NCBI RefSeq assembly: GCF_042662685.1
Contig: NZ_JBHSYO010000003.1
Location: 434,001-498,000, forward strand
Reading direction: 5' to 3'
Length of the DNA: 64,000 bases
DNA from: Pseudobowmanella zhangzhouensis
Lineage (GTDB): Bacteria; Pseudomonadota; Gammaproteobacteria; Enterobacterales; Alteromonadaceae
A program made the position numbers and the translations under genes. Shown in pieces: positions 15,675-22,988 of this stretch (its first letter is position 1; each line of letters starts with the position of its first letter). The notes beneath the pieces were generated by a model. It was not told where the DNA came from. It did no database searches and saw only the letters and a list, made by a program, of their open reading frames with translations.

Positions 15675-17699
15675 ATGCGCTTCAAATACTCCCTTTTGGC
15701 CGCTGCACTGCTGCTAAGTGGCACATCAGCAATTGCCGAGCCTGCGGTTCAGTCCGGCGTAGATTTACAGGCACTGGATCGTCAGACTCGTCCCCAGGAT
15801 GACTTTTATCAATTTGCCAATGGGGGCTGGCTCGATAACACCCCAATCCCGGATATCTACTCGGGTTACACGATTTATCACCAGGTGTATGAAGACGCTG
15901 AGGTTGCACTTAAGGCAATCATCGAGCAGGCCGCACAAAATAAACAGCAAGCTGGCAGCGAAGCACAGAAAGTCGGCGATTTGTATAACAGTTGGATGGA
16001 TGCAGAGGCCATCAATAAGTTAGGCGTCAGCCCATTACTGCCAGCCATTGCGCAGATTGATGCCATCAGTACGCAGGAACAGTTACAGGCCATGTTGGCA
16101 AAATTGTCCCGCGCCGGGGTGGATTTACCGTTTGCATTTTATATTCAGCCTGACCTGAAAAACTCCGCCGAGTATGCAGTGTATTTTTCACAAAACGGGC
16201 TGACTTTGCCGGATCGTGATTACTACCTGCAAACCGATAATGAAAAGTTTGCCAAAGCGCGTGAGGGGCTGCCCGGCTACATTAAACAGATGCTGAGCTT
16301 CGTGGATCACACCGCAACGGCAGTGCGCGCGCAGGCCATCATAGATTTTGAAACCCAGATCGCACAACAGCAGTGGAGCCGGGTTGATAACCGCGACGAT
16401 GAAAAAACCTACAACCCTTATCCTGTTGCCGAGCTCAGTAAGCTGGGCACACATCTGCAATGGCAGCCGATGCTTTCCACATTAGGTTTGGACAAAGCTG
16501 AGAAGGTCATTATCAGCCAACCTGACTATTTTATGGCGATGGATAAAATGTTGCAGTCCGTCGACTTATCCGTTTGGAAAGACTACCTGAAATACAATCT
16601 GATTCGCGCGCACGCCACCGACTTAGGTGACGACGTAGATGAAGTGCATTTTCAGTTTATGGCGAAAACCCTATCTGGTCAGGAGAAACAGCGTCCACGC
16701 TGGAAGCGTGGGATCAGTCTGGTGAATGGATCACTGGGTGAAGCCGTCGGTCGCCTGTATGTCGAGCAACATTTTCCTGCAAAAGCCAAGAGCAAGATGC
16801 AGGAATTGGTCAACAACGTACTAACGGTACTGGACGAAGGCATCGACAAGCTGGAATGGATGTCAGATGAAACCAAAATCAAAGCGAAACAGAAAGCAGC
16901 TAACTTCACCACCAAAATCGGTTATCCCGATAAATGGCGCGATTACAGCAAATTAAACATTGTCGAAGGTGACCATTTCGGCAACGCGCAGCGGGTACAT
17001 GATTACAATTATCAGCGCCAAGTCGATAAGCTGGGCCAGCCGATCGACCGCACCGAATGGTTTATGACGCCACAAACTGTGAATGCTTACTATGATCCTA
17101 CCCAAAACGAGATCGTGTTTCCGGCAGCGCGTCTGCAACCGCCATTTTTCCAGTTAAGTGCTGATGATGCGATCAATTATGGCGCGATCGGTGGCGTCAT
17201 CGGCCACGAAATCAGCCATGGCTTCGATGACAGCGGCAGTAAATATGATGGCGATGGCAATCTGAAAAACTGGTGGAGCGAGTCCGATCGCAAGGCGTTT
17301 GAACAACGCACGACCATGCTGGTTGAACAATATAACCAGTTTTCCCCTATCGAAGGGATGACGGTCAATGGAGAACTGACACTGGGTGAGAACATCGGCG
17401 ATTTATCTGGCGTGGCCATGGCCTATAAAGCCTATATCCGAAGTCTCAATGGTAAGCCTGCGCCTGTAATTGACGGTTTCACCGGCCCACAACGATTCTT
17501 TATCGGTTATGCCATGTCGCGCAAAGGTAAATACAAGGAAGAAACCACGATTAGCCGCTTGGCCAGCGATCCGCACTCTCCGTTAAAGTATCGTGTTAAC
17601 GGCGTTTATCCGAATATTGATGCCTTCTATCAGGCGTTTGATGTTAAACCAGGTGATGCCATGTATTTACCCCCCGAGCAACGGGTAAAAATCTGGTAA
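15675..17699 (+). CDS. M13 family zinc metallopeptidase (neprilysin/PepO type)
   Basis: 674 residues from the ATG at 15675. The frame opens 37 codons earlier, but the signal peptide MRFKYSLLAAALLLSGTSAIA begins here after AAGAGAAT. Mature protein: peptidase M13 N-terminal domain (PQDDFYQFANGGWLDNTPIP) and catalytic domain with HEISH at about residue 511, GENIGD at about 572 (third zinc ligand), NAYYDPTQNEIVFPA and the C-terminal CxxW position ending RVKIW. It is an exported oligopeptidase. It is monocistronic and ends in a strong terminator. Confidence 0.95.
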   Translation: MRFKYSLLAAALLLSGTSAIAEPAVQSGVDLQALDRQTRPQDDFYQFANGGWLDNTPIPDIYSGYTIYHQVYEDAEVALKAIIEQAAQNKQQAGSEAQKVGDLYNSWMDAEAINKLGVSPLLPAIAQIDAISTQEQLQAMLAKLSRAGVDLPFAFYIQPDLKNSAEYAVYFSQNGLTLPDRDYYLQTDNEKFAKAREGLPGYIKQMLSFVDHTATAVRAQAIIDFETQIAQQQWSRVDNRDDEKTYNPYPVAELSKLGTHLQWQPMLSTLGLDKAEKVIISQPDYFMAMDKMLQSVDLSVWKDYLKYNLIRAHATDLGDDVDEVHFQFMAKTLSGQEKQRPRWKRGISLVNGSLGEAVGRLYVEQHFPAKAKSKMQELVNNVLTVLDEGIDKLEWMSDETKIKAKQKAANFTTKIGYPDKWRDYSKLNIVEGDHFGNAQRVHDYNYQRQVDKLGQPIDRTEWFMTPQTVNAYYDPTQNEIVFPAARLQPPFFQLSADDAINYGAIGGVIGHEISHGFDDSGSKYDGDGNLKNWWSESDRKAFEQRTTMLVEQYNQFSPIEGMTVNGELTLGENIGDLSGVAMAYKAYIRSLNGKPAPVIDGFTGPQRFFIGYAMSRKGKYKEETTISRLASDPHSPLKYRVNGVYPNIDAFYQAFDVKPGDAMYLPPEQRVKIW

Positions 17700-17710
17700 G
17701 CAATGAATCC

Positions 17711-17738
17711 AAAGGCGAACATCCGTTCGCCTTTTTTA
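17711..17738 (+). terminator. Rho-independent terminator of the M13 peptidase gene
   Basis: AAAGGCGAAC-ATCC-GTTCGCCTTTTTT: ten base pairs and a T-run, 11 nt after the stop. Confidence 0.92.
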
Positions 17739-17762
17739 TCGCTATGCAATCTCAGTGCACGG

Positions 17763-18518
17763 TCAGCCAATCAACAGCATTTTGGTAACCAGCGTTAATG
17801 AAACCAGCACCAACGCAGGTTTCACAATCTTACTCCCTTTGAGGTATACCAGTTCAGAGCCATAGCGTGCCCCAACCCACTGCCCGCATGCCATGCCTAG
17901 CCCGATAGACCACACCACCTGACCACCAAGGATAAATGCCCCCAATGCAGCCGCATTGGACACCAATAAAAACAACTTGGCATACGCCGTGGCTTTCGCA
18001 GTGTGAAAACCCAGCAGGGCAATTAAACTAATCGCGAAAAATGAACCAGACGCCGGCCCAAAGAAACCATCATAAAATGCCAACAGCGGTACGATAATCA
18101 GCCCGTATAGCCCGAGACTAATGCGTTGCTGAGTATCCATGTCTGTTAAACGTGGTGAAAACAACACATACAATGCGACACCGGCGATTAACCACGGAAC
18201 GATAGACTGTAAATGCTGGCTCGGTATCTGTTGGATGAGATAAGCACCGAACGCCGATGCCATAAAACATAACAGCAACGGTAGCTTGACGCCTGACAGT
18301 TGAATGAGCCCATGCCGGGTAAAGAATCGTACCGCTGAAATCTTGCCGAAGATTGCCTGTAGCTTGTTTGTTGCTAACGCTTGCGCCGGGGTTAATCCCG
18401 CCATTATCAGCACAGGTATCGAGATTAACCCGCCGCCCCCGCCAATAGAGTCAATAAAACCCGCCACGACAGCTAACAGGGACAAATACAGGACGAGTTG
18501 TGGAGTGACTTCTAACAC
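17763..18518 (-). CDS. TSUP (TauE/SafE) family membrane transporter
   Basis: 251 residues from the GTG at 18518, the usual length for this family. About eight membrane helices are visible; the family motif GFIDSIGGGGGLISIPVLI lies in the first helix pair and is partly repeated in YDGFFGPASGSFFAISLIAL. The open frame runs on upstream to 19031, but that extension is encoded by the tandem repeats and is not protein-like, so I reject it. No strong ribosome binding site marks the GTG, so the start is uncertain by a few codons. Substrates of such permeases are usually small sulfur- or carbon-containing anions. Confidence 0.88.
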   Translation of the reverse strand: MLEVTPQLVLYLSLLAVVAGFIDSIGGGGGLISIPVLIMAGLTPAQALATNKLQAIFGKISAVRFFTRHGLIQLSGVKLPLLLCFMASAFGAYLIQQIPSQHLQSIVPWLIAGVALYVLFSPRLTDMDTQQRISLGLYGLIIVPLLAFYDGFFGPASGSFFAISLIALLGFHTAKATAYAKLFLLVSNAAALGAFILGGQVVWSIGLGMACGQWVGARYGSELVYLKGSKIVKPALVLVSLTLVTKMLLIG

Positions 18519-18539
18519 AAATTTACATGCGGATAATGG

Positions 18540-19315
18540 AATACCGGCCGAATTGTAAGGTGTTCCAGAGGGTACGGGAACCCTAACCCCATAAACAAAA
18601 AGCCCCGCACAAGTGCAATGGACCAGTCCAATCGGGCAATAAGGTTTACGCAGCAGGACTATGAGGTGCTTTCCATGCACCTCACCCATTCGGGCCATCG
18701 TCGCTACGCGACAATGTTCCAAAACGTTCCTGACGTTTTGGGCGAACCTGAGGAGGTTCTCACCCCTAAACGCATAAACAAAAAGCCCCGCACAAGTGCA
18801 ATGGACCAGTCCAATCGGGCAATAAGGTTTACGCAGCAGGATTATGAGGTGCTTTCCATGCACCTCCCCCATTCGGGCCATCGTCGCTACGCGACAATGT
18901 TCCAAAACGTTCCTGATTTGTACTCGGGCTTTCCTGCCCTCGCCCTTCGGGCCGCACTGAAGTGCGTTCAAATTCGCTCCCGGCGAATTTGTCGAACCTG
19001 AGGAAGTTCTCACCCCTAAACGCATAAACAAAAAGCCCCGTACAAGTGCAGTGGACTAGTGCAATTGGGCGATGAGGTTTACGCAGCAGGATTATGAGGT
19101 GCTTTCCATGCACCTCACCCATTCGGGCCATCGTCGCTACGCGACAATGTTCCAAAACGTTCCTGATTTGTACTCGGGCTTTCCTGCCCTCGCCCTTCGG
19201 GCCGCACTGAAGTGCGTTCAAATTCGCTCCCGGCGAATTTGTCGAACCAGAGGAGGTTCTCACCCCTAAACGCATAAACAAAAAGCCCCGCACAAGTGCA
19301 GGGCTTTTTGTTTAT
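18540..19315 (-). repeat. Tandem array of structured repeats (183, 250 and 250 bp) downstream of tRNA-Arg
   Basis: Units begin with ATAAACAAAAAGCCCC at 18591, 18774, 19024 and 19274. The two 250-bp units are nearly identical; the 183-bp unit lacks about 67 bp in its second half. A decayed further copy (CCAGAGGGTACGGG...) continues to about 18540, just before the TSUP start. Each unit carries a chain of short hairpins: GAGGTGCTTTCCATGCACCTC, GTCGCTACGCGAC, GCCCTTCGGGC, GCACTGAAGTGC, and AAATTCGC...GCGAATTT. A GTTCGA block resembles a tRNA T-arm. The arrangement (tRNA genes, then repeats containing terminator-like ends) resembles the tRNA-Tyr operon repeats (rtT) of E. coli. Transcription from the tRNA promoter is inferred. 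Confidence 0.85.
19274..19315 (-). terminator. Terminator behind the tRNA-Arg genes
   Basis: A 42-bp inverted repeat: 15 perfect pairs (AAAAAGCCC inside), one mismatch, then GCAC-AA-GTGC. On the minus strand it ends in GGGCTTTTTGTTTAT. It directly follows the first tRNA-Arg. Internal copies of the repeat keep only one half of this hairpin, so only this copy looks like a full terminator. Confidence 0.85.
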
Positions 19316-19316
19316 A

Positions 19317-19393
19317 TGGCGCGTGTGGAAGGATTCGAACCTCCGACCGCCTGGTTCGTAGCCAGGTACTCTATCCAGCTGAGCTACACACGC
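19317..19393 (-). tRNA. tRNA-Arg (anticodon ACG), copy 1
   Basis: 77 nt with encoded CCA. Acceptor GCGTGTG/CACACGC, D-arm GCTCAGCTGGATAGAGT, anticodon stem CCTGG/CCAGG with loop CTACGAA (ACG, read as inosine-CG after deamination), and T-arm GGAGGTTCGAATCCTTC. It decodes CGU/CGC/CGA. It is identical to copy 2, from which it is separated by 71 nt. Confidence 0.97.
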
Positions 19394-19420
19394 GTTGTTC
19401 GGTTTGCGGCAATGCCGTCT

Positions 19421-19455
19421 TGAAAAATAAGGCTCACTATTGTGAGCCTTATCCT
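19421..19455 (-). terminator. Hairpin with T-run between the two tRNA-Arg genes
   Basis: On the minus strand AAGGCTCAC-AATA-GTGAGCCTT is followed by ATTTTTC. It could end transcripts of the upstream tRNA-Arg or act as a processing signal between the tRNAs. Confidence 0.65.
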
Positions 19456-19464
19456 TGGAATAAA

Positions 19465-19541
19465 TGGCGCGTGTGGAAGGATTCGAACCTCCGACCGCCT
19501 GGTTCGTAGCCAGGTACTCTATCCAGCTGAGCTACACACGC
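19465..19541 (-). tRNA. tRNA-Arg (anticodon ACG), copy 2
   Basis: 77 nt, base-for-base identical to the tRNA-Arg at 19317-19393, with CCA encoded. It stands upstream of that copy on the minus strand and probably shares its promoter. Confidence 0.97.
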
Positions 19542-19656
19542 GTTGTCCGTTAACTTTGTGAGTTACCCCTCACAAGGGCGGCGAATTCTAAAGTAGCTGC
19601 ATGTTAATTACAAGCCATTTTTCACCGATTTTCAAACTCGCCATCCACAAAATGAA

Positions 19657-19746
19657 TGGCGGAGAGAGAGGGATTCGAACCCTCGATAGGGGTTAACCTA
19701 TACGCCCTTAGCAGGGGCGCGCCTTCAGCCACTCGGCCATCTCTCC
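19657..19746 (-). tRNA. tRNA-Ser (anticodon GCT)
   Basis: 90 nt with a long variable arm, as expected for tRNA-Ser, and CCA encoded. Acceptor GGAGAGA/TCTCTCC, D-arm GCCGAGTGGCTGAAGGC, anticodon loop CTGCTAA (GCT, reads AGU/AGC), and variable arm GTATAGGTTAACCCCTATC. It is probably the first gene of the tRNA-Ser/Arg/Arg cluster, downstream of csrA. Confidence 0.96.
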
Positions 19747-19872
19747 GTAAGTGAGGGCGAAGTTTAATGATCAGGGTTTTAAAGTCAAACCTTTTTTAGC
19801 AGCAGCGGTTTGATTGCCGGGTTTTTGTCCAATCCGCAGTATTTAATGGCTGTAAGGCTAAATTTCAGACAT

Positions 19873-19901
19873 AAAAAAAGCTGGTTCCCCAGCTTTTTTT
19901 A
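19873..19901 (-). terminator. Rho-independent terminator of csrA
   Basis: On the minus strand AAAAAAAGCTGG-GGAA-CCAGCTTTTTTT directly follows the csrA stop. It has a compact seven-pair stem and a seven-T run. Confidence 0.9.
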
Positions 19902-19902
19902 C

Positions 19903-20106
19903 TCAATCGTGATTGCCGTTGTGGCCATCACCATGAGTACCTTTTTCCGCTTGTATACGCATGTAAATCTCTTCACGATGCACGGAGACTTCTTTCGGTG
20001 CGTTTACACCAATGCGCACCTGATTCCCTTTAACGCCCAGTACAGTGACGGTCACATCATCACCTACCATCAGGGTTTCACCTACACGACGGGTCAAAAT
20101 CAGCAT
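19903..20106 (-). CDS. csrA: Carbon storage regulator CsrA
   Basis: 67 residues that follow E. coli CsrA almost exactly over the first 55 (MLILTRRVGETLMVGDDVTV; GVKGNQVRIGVNAPKEVSVH; REEIYMRIQAEK). It binds GGA motifs in mRNA leaders as a dimer and controls carbon flow, motility and biofilm genes after transcription. The C-terminal tail is unusual (GTHGDGHNGNHD, rich in His, Gly and Asp); this region is variable in the family. AGGAGCAAGAG precedes the ATG. The order alaS then csrA is the one typical of Gammaproteobacteria. Confidence 0.97.
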   Translation of the reverse strand: MLILTRRVGETLMVGDDVTVTVLGVKGNQVRIGVNAPKEVSVHREEIYMRIQAEKGTHGDGHNGNHD

Positions 20107-20267
20107 TCTCTTGCTCCTGTTTCCGTTATTCCGAGTTGTGATCCATCTAAAAAGTAGCGCAAAATCAATGATTCAGCATTATTTTGCGCCGCCGACCACT
20201 CCCTGTTTCTGTTGTCACTGCAAAAACCGGTCGGAAATAGAACCCTAGGGCCTAAAAAACGCGCGGA

Positions 20268-22865
20268 TTATAACTTATCTTCCAACCAAGTCGACACCGC
20301 AGCCAATGCTTTGTCGATATTTTCTGGTTGGCTTCCGCCCGCCTGTGCCATGTCCGGGCGACCACCGCCCTTACCACCGACCTGTTGCGCGGCGATATTG
20401 ACGACATCACCGGCTTTAACTGTAGACGTTAAATCATTAGTTACACCAGCGATCAAACTTACTTTACCGTCATTCACCAAGCCCAGCACGATAATGCCGC
20501 TACGCAACTGATTTTTCAGGCCATCCACCATTTCGCGTAGCGATTTGGCTTCTACCCCTTCCAGTTTGCTGATCAACACCTTAACACCATTAATGGAGAC
20601 TGCCGAATTAAGCAAATCGTTCCCGGCCTGACTGGCCATTTTTTGCTTAATGCGCGCCAGTTCCTTTTCCAGTGCTTTATGCTGCTCCTGCATTTGAGCA
20701 ATACGGTCTGCCAGCTGTGATGGTTCAGTTTTTAAACCAGCCGCCAGTGATTGTAACTGGCTATTTTGTTCCAAAGTGTATTTGACCGCTGCAGCGCCGC
20801 TAACACCCTCAATACGGCGCACACCGGCAGCGATGCCGCTTTCTGAAACGATTCGGAACAAACCAATGTCACCGGTACGGTTTACGTGGGTACCACCGCA
20901 AAGTTCAACGGAGAAGTTACCCATGCTGACAACACGCACGACGTCGTCATATTTTTCACCAAACAACGCCTGTGCTCCGCTGGCTTTGGCGGCTTCCAGC
21001 TCCATATGCTGGGTTTGCAACGCATTATTTGCACGAATTTCGTCATTAACCAGTTGCTCAATACGGGTTAATTCTTCTTTGCTAACTGCTTCGAAATGAG
21101 AGAAGTCAAAGCGCAGACGTTCAGCATCAACCAGTGAACCTTTTTGATTCACGTGTGCACCCAGCACGGTTTTAAGCGCGGCATGTAGCAAGTGGGTAGC
21201 ACTGTGATTGAGTTTTATCGCCTGACGACGGCCAGCATCGATTTTGGCATCGACCGCATCGCCAACACGCAGCGCAGCAGACGCTTTACCTTTGTGCGCC
21301 ACAGCTTTACCCAGCTTAGTGGTATCCAAAACCGTAAACTCACCATCGCGCAGTGCCAGAACGCCGGTATCCCCTACCTGACCACCTGACTCGGCATAAA
21401 ATGGCGTGCTATCCAGCACTACCACGCCCTCGTCGCCAGCGTCCAGAGATGTCACAGACTGGCCGGCCTTAAATAATTCCACCACGGTAGCATTACCAAA
21501 CTCATGGTCGTAACCGGTGAACGCTGTGCTCTTTTCAGACTTCAGCATTTCGTTGTAGTCTGCGCCAAAATTGCTGGCTTGCTGGGCACGTTCGCGCTGC
21601 GCCTGCATGGCCTTTTCAAAGCCGACTTCGTCGATTTTCAAGCCTTTTTCACGGGCGACATCGGCGGTCAGATCCGCCGGAAAACCGTAAGTATCGTAAA
21701 GCTTGAAGACGGTTTCGCCTTCGATTGTATCGCCGTTTAATCCCTCGATGGCCTGATTTAACAGGTTCATACCGCGTTCCAGCGTACGAGAGAATTGCTC
21801 TTCTTCGATACGCAGTACTTTCTCTACCATAGCCTGTTGGTCTTTAAGCTCTGGGTAAGCCTCACCCATTTGCGTTACCAGTTCGGCATACAGCTTATAG
21901 AAGAAAATATCGTTAGCGCCCAGCTTGTAGCCATGGCGGACCGCACGACGAATAATACGGCGCAGTACATAGCCGCGGCCTTCGTTTGACGGCATGACGC
22001 CATCACAGACCAGGAAACCACAAGAACGGATATGGTCAGCAATAACGCGCAGAGATTTCTCTTCCAAATCAGTGCAGCCAACAATTTCCGCGGCGCGCTT
22101 GATCAGTGCCTGAAAAATGTCGATTTCATAGTTTGAGTGTACCTTCTGCATAATCGCTGAGATACGCTCCAGTCCCATGCCGGTATCGATAGACGGTTTA
22201 GGTAACGGCTCCATGCTGCCATCCGCGTGACGGTTGAACTGCATAAATACCAGGTTCCAGATTTCGATAAAGCGATCTCCGTCTTCTTCCGCAGAGCCCG
22301 GAGGACCACCCCAGATATGCTCACCGTGATCATAAAATATCTCTGAGCAAGGCCCACACGGCCCGGTATCGCCCATAGACCAGAAGTTATCACTGGTCGC
22401 GATACGAATAATTTTGTCTTTTGGCACGCCAATGTCATTGGCCCAGATATCAAACGCTTCATCGTCTTCGGCATAGACCGTGACTAACAGTTTTTCTTTT
22501 GGTAACTGCAAGTTTTCAGTCAGGAAAGTCCAGGCAAAACGAATCGCATCCTGTTTGAAATAGTCACCAAAGCTGAAATTACCCAGCATTTCGAAGAAAG
22601 TATGGTGACGGGCGGTATAACCGACATTTTCCAGGTCATTATGTTTACCACCAGCACGCACGCAGCGCTGTGACGACACGGCACGGGTATAGGCTCGCTT
22701 ATCTGCACCAAGGAATACATCCTTGAATTGGTTCATCCCGGCGTTGGTAAACAACAAGGTGGGATCATCGGCAGGAACCAGCGAACTGCTGGCAACTTTC
22801 TGGTGGCCCTGACTGGCGAAGTAATCCAAAAACGCAGAGCGAATTTCAGCGGTGCTTTTGATCAT
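20268..22865 (-). CDS. alaS: Alanine-tRNA ligase
   Basis: 865 residues, normal bacterial AlaRS length. Domains: class II catalytic core at the N-terminus (STAEIRSAFLDYFASQGHQK, TNAGMNQFKDVFLG), tRNA-recognition helices, editing domain with zinc-site residues (NHSATHLLHAALKTVLG and CGGTHVNRTGDIG), and the C-terminal oligomerisation domain (GGGRPDMAQAGG). It charges tRNA-Ala and clears Ser and Gly mischarging. It lies upstream of csrA with a 161 nt gap. Confidence 0.98.
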   Translation of the reverse strand: MIKSTAEIRSAFLDYFASQGHQKVASSSLVPADDPTLLFTNAGMNQFKDVFLGADKRAYTRAVSSQRCVRAGGKHNDLENVGYTARHHTFFEMLGNFSFGDYFKQDAIRFAWTFLTENLQLPKEKLLVTVYAEDDEAFDIWANDIGVPKDKIIRIATSDNFWSMGDTGPCGPCSEIFYDHGEHIWGGPPGSAEEDGDRFIEIWNLVFMQFNRHADGSMEPLPKPSIDTGMGLERISAIMQKVHSNYEIDIFQALIKRAAEIVGCTDLEEKSLRVIADHIRSCGFLVCDGVMPSNEGRGYVLRRIIRRAVRHGYKLGANDIFFYKLYAELVTQMGEAYPELKDQQAMVEKVLRIEEEQFSRTLERGMNLLNQAIEGLNGDTIEGETVFKLYDTYGFPADLTADVAREKGLKIDEVGFEKAMQAQRERAQQASNFGADYNEMLKSEKSTAFTGYDHEFGNATVVELFKAGQSVTSLDAGDEGVVVLDSTPFYAESGGQVGDTGVLALRDGEFTVLDTTKLGKAVAHKGKASAALRVGDAVDAKIDAGRRQAIKLNHSATHLLHAALKTVLGAHVNQKGSLVDAERLRFDFSHFEAVSKEELTRIEQLVNDEIRANNALQTQHMELEAAKASGAQALFGEKYDDVVRVVSMGNFSVELCGGTHVNRTGDIGLFRIVSESGIAAGVRRIEGVSGAAAVKYTLEQNSQLQSLAAGLKTEPSQLADRIAQMQEQHKALEKELARIKQKMASQAGNDLLNSAVSINGVKVLISKLEGVEAKSLREMVDGLKNQLRSGIIVLGLVNDGKVSLIAGVTNDLTSTVKAGDVVNIAAQQVGGKGGGRPDMAQAGGSQPENIDKALAAVSTWLEDKL

Positions 22866-22923
22866 TGATGGTCCTGAAAACGGCTAATTCTTTGCTATCT
22901 GAATGACCGCGCAAGATAACACG

Positions 22924-22950
22924 AAAAAACCGCTGTTTACACAGCGGTTA
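22924..22950 (-). terminator. Terminator between the giant PAS gene and alaS
   Basis: On the minus strand AACCGCTG-TGTAAA-CAGCGGTT is followed by TTTTCG. It lies 39 nt after the stop of the 1558-residue gene and separates it from alaS. Confidence 0.8.
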
Positions 22951-22988
22951 GTGAATTTTATCTGCATGAATCATACGGTTTTTCAGTA

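Noticed and set aside
18540..19315. Repeat array as a CRISPR array or as protein-coding genes (frames of 127, 154 and 65 residues)
   Set aside because: The units are 183-250 bp without short repeat/spacer alternation. The frames on both strands follow the repeats and stop wherever the phase changes (250 is not a multiple of three); no protein-like pattern is seen.
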